A stretch of DNA of 9,768 bases. Source: a bacterium. Lineage in GTDB: Bacteria; Elusimicrobiota; Elusimicrobia; Elusimicrobiales; UBA9959. The first letter of the stretch is position 1. Every line of letters starts with the position of its first letter. Shown here in pieces: positions 7,269 through 9,768 of this stretch. Below the pieces are notes generated by a model that worked only from the letters and a program-made list of their open reading frames with translations, was not told the DNA's origin and did no database searches. The DNA lies in assembly GCA_021845705.1 (NCBI GenBank), contig JAJZVJ010000058.1:1-9768 (forward strand). The letters run 5' to 3'. The translations under genes were made by a program, and so were the position numbers.

Positions 7269-7706
7269 TTATACGGCCTTTTTCCCCGACATGGCGGCCC
7301 TGGCCGCGCGCAGGAGCCTGCGGCGCGGGGGGGCCTTCAGAAAAACCGCGAGTTCTCCCAAGCGCCTGAGCGCCCCGGAGCTTAGCGCGTGCTCGGCCCT
7401 GCAGGCGTCGCGCTCGGCCTCGGCGCCGTCCATTCCCAGGACAGCGATGAAAAAATCCTTGAGCAGCAGATGCCGTCCGGAGATCTCGGCGCCTGCTCTG
7501 AGCCCGGCCGGGGAGAGGCGGATATAGCCGTACTTCTCGTGCTCCAGCAGGCCCCGAGCCGCCAGGGCCTTTACGGCGGAGTTGACCGAGGGCTTCGAGA
7601 CCTTAAGCCGGCGGCTTATGGCGCAGGCCCGGGGAAAACCGTCCTTGAGGCCGAGGGTGTAGGCCGCTTCAAGGTAGTCTTCTAGGCTGGGGGAGAGTCT
7701 TTTCAC
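7269..7706 (-). CDS. DtxR/MntR-family metal-dependent transcriptional repressor
   Basis: This 145-residue repressor should bind DNA when loaded with Fe(II) or Mn(II). A winged helix spans about residues 5-75 (SLEDYLEAAYTL, recognition helix region VSKPSVNSAVKALAARGLL, wing YIRLSPAG). A metal-binding dimerisation domain follows (RHLLLKDFF, then RDACRAEHALSSGALRRL). The C-terminal SH3-like domain of DtxR and IdeR is absent, giving MntR-like length. Ligand positions coincide with DtxR numbering: H79, C102, E105, H106. Position 10 is Asp as in MntR (D8), not Met as in DtxR, so metal choice cannot be read off. Translation starts at GTG 7706, with AGGA (7716-7713) six bases upstream. It is the first gene of the feoAB operon and has a palindrome at its promoter, so autoregulation is likely. 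Fe and Mn are both possible effectors. Confidence 0.93.
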   Translation of the reverse strand: MKRLSPSLEDYLEAAYTLGLKDGFPRACAISRRLKVSKPSVNSAVKALAARGLLEHEKYGYIRLSPAGLRAGAEISGRHLLLKDFFIAVLGMDGAEAERDACRAEHALSSGALRRLGELAVFLKAPPRRRLLRAARAAMSGKKAV

Positions 7707-7739
7707 GCGATGTCCTGTATGTTAGCCGGGTGTAATAAA

Positions 7740-7755
7740 GTTAGTGTAGACTAAC
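7740..7755. promoter_or_regulatory. Perfect 6-4-6 palindrome, probable repressor operator
   Basis: GTTAGT-GTAG-ACTAAC is a perfect inverted repeat with six-base arms and four-base spacing. It overlaps the end of the -10 box and the predicted transcription start of the dtxR-feoAB operon. The TTAG/CTAA arms resemble half-sites of DtxR and MntR operators. Metal-loaded repressor bound here would block RNA polymerase. A degraded second copy may lie at 7721-7736 (GTTAGCCGGGTGTAAT, 8 of 12 arm bases), which is weak. Confidence 0.75.
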
Positions 7756-7762
7756 TATAGCA
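7754..7762 (-). promoter_or_regulatory. Extended -10 promoter of the dtxR-feoAB operon
   Basis: The minus strand reads TTTTGCTATAGTTAGTC, with TATAGT at 7759-7754 preceded by TGC (extended -10). The best -35 is a weak TTGCCC with 18 bases of spacing. Transcription should start near 7747, inside the palindromic operator, giving a leader of about 40 bases to the GTG at 7706. Confidence 0.65.
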
Positions 7763-7787
7763 AAAGAAGGGGGCGGCGGGCAAGAGG

Positions 7788-7811
7788 AAAGAAAAGGCGG
7801 GACCGCCCCGC
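7788..7811 (-). terminator. Probable terminator after the small membrane protein gene
   Basis: On the minus strand GCGGG-GCGGT-CCCGC (7811-7797) makes a five-pair GC stem, extendable by one G-T pair. It is followed by C and the T-rich TTTTCTTTC (7795-7787). It sits between the 7838 stop and the next promoter, as expected for the end of the rluE-side transcription unit. The 26 bases between it and that stop show nothing further. Confidence 0.55.
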
Positions 7812-7837
7812 GGGGGTGCCGGCCGGACGGGGATGGT

Positions 7838-8038
7838 CTAGGGGAGCAGGGGGTTCCCGCAGCTGCCGCGGAAACACGGAGAGCGCCAGTACGCGGGGAA
7901 TTTCAGTACTATCAGGTAGATGCCGCCGGCGCAGGCCGCCATGGTCAGCAGGCCGAGGACGATGCTTGCGTACCTGTGTTTCTGTACGAATTCCCAGCAG
8001 AAGGTGAGTATCGAGGCCAAAGTTCTTCGTATCGTCAT
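7838..8038 (-). CDS. Small single-helix membrane protein, unknown function
   Basis: This is a 66-residue frame starting MTIRRTLASILTFCWEFVQK. Its ATG lies two bases after the stop of the dehydrogenase gene, with a weak GGAT upstream, so translation is probably coupled. Residues about 24-47 (ASIVLGLLTMAACAGGIYLIVL) form one hydrophobic helix. The preceding QKHR suggests a cytoplasmic N-terminus. The tail has CFRGSCGN, a C-x4-C pair that could be disulfide- or metal-bound. The MAAC run looks vaguely like a lipobox, but Met at -3 and the long N-terminal region argue against a lipoprotein. Third codon positions are GC-rich like the neighbours. A competing start in another frame at 8048 gives an arginine- and proline-rich product with no hydrophobic logic. 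I do not recognise a family. Confidence 0.6.
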   Translation of the reverse strand: MTIRRTLASILTFCWEFVQKHRYASIVLGLLTMAACAGGIYLIVLKFPAYWRSPCFRGSCGNPLLP

Positions 8039-8040
8039 AT

Positions 8041-8925
8041 TTATCCAAGCGGCTCGGTCAGGTTCCTGAGCACTACCGTCAGGTCCTTTTCCCCGTAACC
8101 GCTATTATAGGATTTAGCCATCAGGCCTTCCACGGCTTCGGTGACGGGGAGCGGTATCTTCCTCTTCTCCGCCTCCGCCAGCATGAACCTGACGTCCTTA
8201 AGCATGTGCTTTAGGGGGAAAGCCGGCGGGAAGTCGTTCTTCAGGATATTTTCTTTTTTTAGTTCGAAATAGCCGCAGTTAAGCGCCGGGTTCAGAGCCA
8301 GGGCCTCGAAAATAAGTTCAGGCGCCAGGTCCTGCGCCCGCGCCAGGGCGGCCGACTCGGCCAGGGCGGTGGTCAGCTGGGCCAGTATCAGGTTAACGCA
8401 AAGCTTCAGCGACGTTCCGGCCGGCGAGGGCCCGGCGTAAACTACCGCCCGCCCCATGGCTTTAAGCACGGGAGAGAACCTCTCCGCCGTTTCTTTGCGC
8501 CCCCCGGCAAGTATTACCAGCTGGCCGGCTTCCGCCGCCGTTTTGGAGCCGGAGACGGGGCAGTCGAGGAAATTCACACCGGACATAAAGCATTTTTTCT
8601 CCAGGGCGGCCGTGTACTCCGGGGGCAGGGTGCTCATGTTTATAAGTGTGTTCCCTCCCGCGAAAGCGGAAACTAATCCTTCGGGGCCCTCCAGCACGGC
8701 TTCCATCGCCTCGGGGCCGGTCACCATCGTTATCACGGTATCCGACATTTTGGCCAGGGCCCGCGGGGTGGCCGCCACCTGGCAGCCCGCGTCGGCGAAT
8801 TCCGTGGTCCGCTGCCTGGTGCGGTTATAGACCGAGACCTGGAAGCCGGCTTTTACCAGGTTCATCGCCATCGCCCTGCCCATTATGCCGAGACCGATAA
8901 AACCTATGCGCGGTGGAATTGACAT
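8041..8925 (-). CDS. NAD(P)-dependent beta-hydroxyacid dehydrogenase, glyoxylate/succinic semialdehyde reductase (GLYR) type
   Basis: This is a 294-residue cytosolic oxidoreductase. The N-terminal Rossmann fold carries IGFIGLGIMGRAMAMNL (7-23) with the GxGxxG loop, and YNRT (33-36) at the end of the second strand, consistent with NADPH preference (inference). The substrate loop DCPVSGSKTAAEAGQL (121-136) has the SGSK variant found in plant GLYR1 and the Geobacter succinic semialdehyde reductases. The catalytic lysine is K174 in TSLKLCVNLI. The C-terminal helical domain has PPAFPLKHMLKDVRFML (233-249), again very close to GLYR1. The likely reaction is reduction of glyoxylate or succinic semialdehyde to the hydroxyacid; 3-hydroxyisobutyrate or tartronate semialdehyde are alternatives. 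The ATG at 8925 has a strong AAGGAG (8939-8934). The gene follows rluE by 46 bases and is probably cotranscribed with it. Confidence 0.9.
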   Translation of the reverse strand: MSIPPRIGFIGLGIMGRAMAMNLVKAGFQVSVYNRTRQRTTEFADAGCQVAATPRALAKMSDTVITMVTGPEAMEAVLEGPEGLVSAFAGGNTLINMSTLPPEYTAALEKKCFMSGVNFLDCPVSGSKTAAEAGQLVILAGGRKETAERFSPVLKAMGRAVVYAGPSPAGTSLKLCVNLILAQLTTALAESAALARAQDLAPELIFEALALNPALNCGYFELKKENILKNDFPPAFPLKHMLKDVRFMLAEAEKRKIPLPVTEAVEGLMAKSYNSGYGEKDLTVVLRNLTEPLG

Positions 8926-8971
8926 GTCGATATCTCCTTGAAAAATCCATCCCGGCCCCGACTCCCGACCC

Positions 8972-9532
8972 TCAGACTATAAGACTCTTTATCTCTTTCT
9001 CGGTCAGTTCGCGCCACCGGCCAGGCTCCAGCCCCCGCAGCGTCAGCGGGCCTATCGCCCGGCGTATAAGCCTCAGCACCGGGAAGCCGACCGCGGCCAG
9101 CATGCGCCTGACCTGGCGGTTGCGCCCTTCCTTCAGTATTACCTCGGCCCAGGAAGTGGGCACGGTCTTGCGGAAACGTATCGGGGGGACCCGCGGCGGA
9201 AGCCCGGGGTCCGCCAGGAGGGAAGCTTCGCAGGGCCGGGTGGGGCCGTCGTTAAGCGTAAGGCCCGAGCGAAGTTTTAAAATGGCCTCCGTCGTGAGCT
9301 CACGCTCGACCTGGGCCCAATAGGTCTTGGGGGTCTTATGCCGCGGGTCCGCCACCTTCGCCTGCAGGGAGCCTTCGGAGGTAAGAAGCAGGAGCCCTTC
9401 GCTGTCGTGGTCCAGCCGGCCGGCCGGGTAAACGGCGGCCGGCAGGGCGAAGTCCGCAAGGGAAGGGTGCCCGTGTTCGCGGGTGAACTGCGAGAGTACC
9501 CCGTAAGGTTTGTTGAAAATTATCGTTGGCAT
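8972..9532 (-). CDS. rluE: rRNA pseudouridine synthase, RluE-like (RsuA/RluE family)
   Basis: RluE converts one uridine of 23S rRNA (U2457 in E. coli, near the peptidyl transferase centre) to pseudouridine. The 186 residues begin MPTIIFNKPYGVLSQFT and lack the N-terminal S4 domain of RsuA and RluB, as in RluE. The catalytic motif GRLDHDSEGLLLLT (38-51) has the Asp at D41. Family features TLNDGPT, PTSWAEV and EGRNRQVRRM follow, then GFPVLRLIR. Conservation with E. coli RluE is strong along the whole length. The ATG at 9532 has no good Shine-Dalgarno sequence in its GC-rich leader. The gene is divergent from RNase D, with 85 bases between them, and is probably the first gene of a unit with the downstream dehydrogenase. 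The exact target uridine is an inference by homology. Confidence 0.93.
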   Translation of the reverse strand: MPTIIFNKPYGVLSQFTREHGHPSLADFALPAAVYPAGRLDHDSEGLLLLTSEGSLQAKVADPRHKTPKTYWAQVERELTTEAILKLRSGLTLNDGPTRPCEASLLADPGLPPRVPPIRFRKTVPTSWAEVILKEGRNRQVRRMLAAVGFPVLRLIRRAIGPLTLRGLEPGRWRELTEKEIKSLIV

Positions 9533-9554
9533 AATGCGCGCCGCCGCCGCTCCG

Positions 9555-9575
9555 CCCGGCTCCCGGTTCCCGGTC
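9555..9575. repeat. Three 7-base tandem units in the rluE leader
   Basis: CCCGGCT-CCCGGTT-CCCGGTC are three adjacent units differing at the last two bases. They lie between the predicted rluE transcription start and its ATG. In so GC-rich a sequence this may be chance or replication slippage. Confidence 0.5.
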
Positions 9576-9603
9576 CTGTATTACTTTCCCCTGCCCTAAA
9601 TGT

Positions 9604-9612
9604 TATTATATT
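9604..9612. promoter_or_regulatory. Overlapping divergent -10 boxes between rluE and the RNase D gene
   Basis: An A/T-only island (TTATTATATTTTAT) lies in the 85-base intergenic region. On the minus strand TATAAT at 9610-9605 would give a rluE leader of about 66 bases. On the plus strand TATTAT (9604-9609) or TATATT (9607-9612) lies five to eight bases before the RNase D ATG, implying a leaderless or nearly leaderless mRNA. Neither direction has a good -35. The two -10 boxes share the same bases, so the start sites would be about 18-20 bases apart. Confidence 0.5.
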
Positions 9613-9617
9613 TTATC

Positions 9618-9768
9618 ATGAGTTACACTTTTATCGACACCCAGAAAGAATTTGACGAACTTGCCGCAAAGCTTGCGAAGCACAAGTATATAGCCATCGA
9701 CACCGAGTCGAACAGCCTTTACGTCTATAAAGAGAAATTCTGCCTGATGCAGCTTACCAGCGAGCATA
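9618..9768 (+). CDS. rnd: Ribonuclease D-like 3'-5' exonuclease, N-terminal fragment (3' end outside window)
   Basis: The 50 residues present begin MSYTFIDTQKEFDELAAKLA and continue KYIAIDTESNSLYVYKEKFC LMQLTS. This is the Exo I segment of DEDD exonucleases: D28 and E30 in the DTE motif are metal ligands, and the SLYVYKEKFC LMQ stretch is typical of RNase D. RNase D trims the 3' ends of tRNA precursors and other structured RNAs in the cytosol. The remaining Exo motifs and any HRDC domains lie outside the window. There is no Shine-Dalgarno sequence before the ATG at 9618, only an A/T-rich -10-like element. It is the only plus-strand gene and is divergent from rluE. Confidence 0.88.
   Translation, partial: MSYTFIDTQKEFDELAAKLAKHKYIAIDTESNSLYVYKEKFCLMQLTSEH

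Noticed and set aside
7755..8048. Alternative 97-codon minus-strand frame over the small membrane protein
   Set aside because: It overlaps the dehydrogenase stop and the terminator and yields an Arg/Pro/His-rich sequence; the 66-residue frame has a coherent membrane helix.
1..9768. CRISPR arrays, tRNA or rRNA genes, insertion sequences, riboswitches
   Set aside because: No regularly spaced repeats, cloverleaf sequences, transposase-like frames or recognisable aptamer cores were seen; all intergenic gaps are shorter than about 210 bases.

Overview
The window is a GC-rich, gene-dense piece of bacterial chromosome. Almost every gene lies on the minus strand; only a gene entering at the right edge is on the plus strand. 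Genes are packed with 4-base ATGA overlaps or gaps of a few bases, and the intergenic regions hold recognisable sigma70-type -10 boxes (TATAAT/TATAGT). There are no mobile elements, CRISPR arrays, tRNAs or rRNAs. The mix of a GH57-type glycosidase, an oxygen-sensitive Fe-S cysteine desulfidase and a Feo ferrous iron importer suggests an anaerobic or microaerophilic bacterium. An Elusimicrobiota-like or similar under-sampled lineage is my guess, with low confidence.

Layout, read right to left in the direction of minus-strand transcription. (1) At 9533-9617 a divergent promoter region separates the start of an RNase D gene (plus strand, cut by the window end) from an RluE-type rRNA pseudouridine synthase. 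(2) RluE is followed by a GLYR-type beta-hydroxyacid dehydrogenase and a small one-helix membrane protein, then a probable terminator at 7788-7811. (3) An iron operon follows: a DtxR/MntR-family repressor, FeoA and FeoB. Its promoter overlaps a perfect 6-4-6 palindrome, and it ends in a strong hairpin at 4788-4815. (4) A new promoter drives an MFS transporter, a CyuA-type L-cysteine desulfidase and a conserved-looking protein of unknown function, all tightly coupled. (5) Then comes a class I-beta DAHP synthase with its own leader. (6) Last is the N-terminal piece of a GH57-like protein that appears to be translated from a leaderless mRNA and runs off the left edge.

Two units are functionally coherent. 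In dtxR-feoA-feoB, the repressor should sense Fe(II) or Mn(II) and switch off its own operon, limiting ferrous iron uptake. In MFS-cyuA-unknown, a transporter is coupled to an enzyme that breaks cysteine into pyruvate, ammonia and sulfide; the third protein has no function I can assign. I see no clearly novel system. The best leads are the unknown protein in the cysteine unit, the mixed metal-ligand set of the repressor with its operator, and the leaderless, overlapping divergent promoter arrangement.
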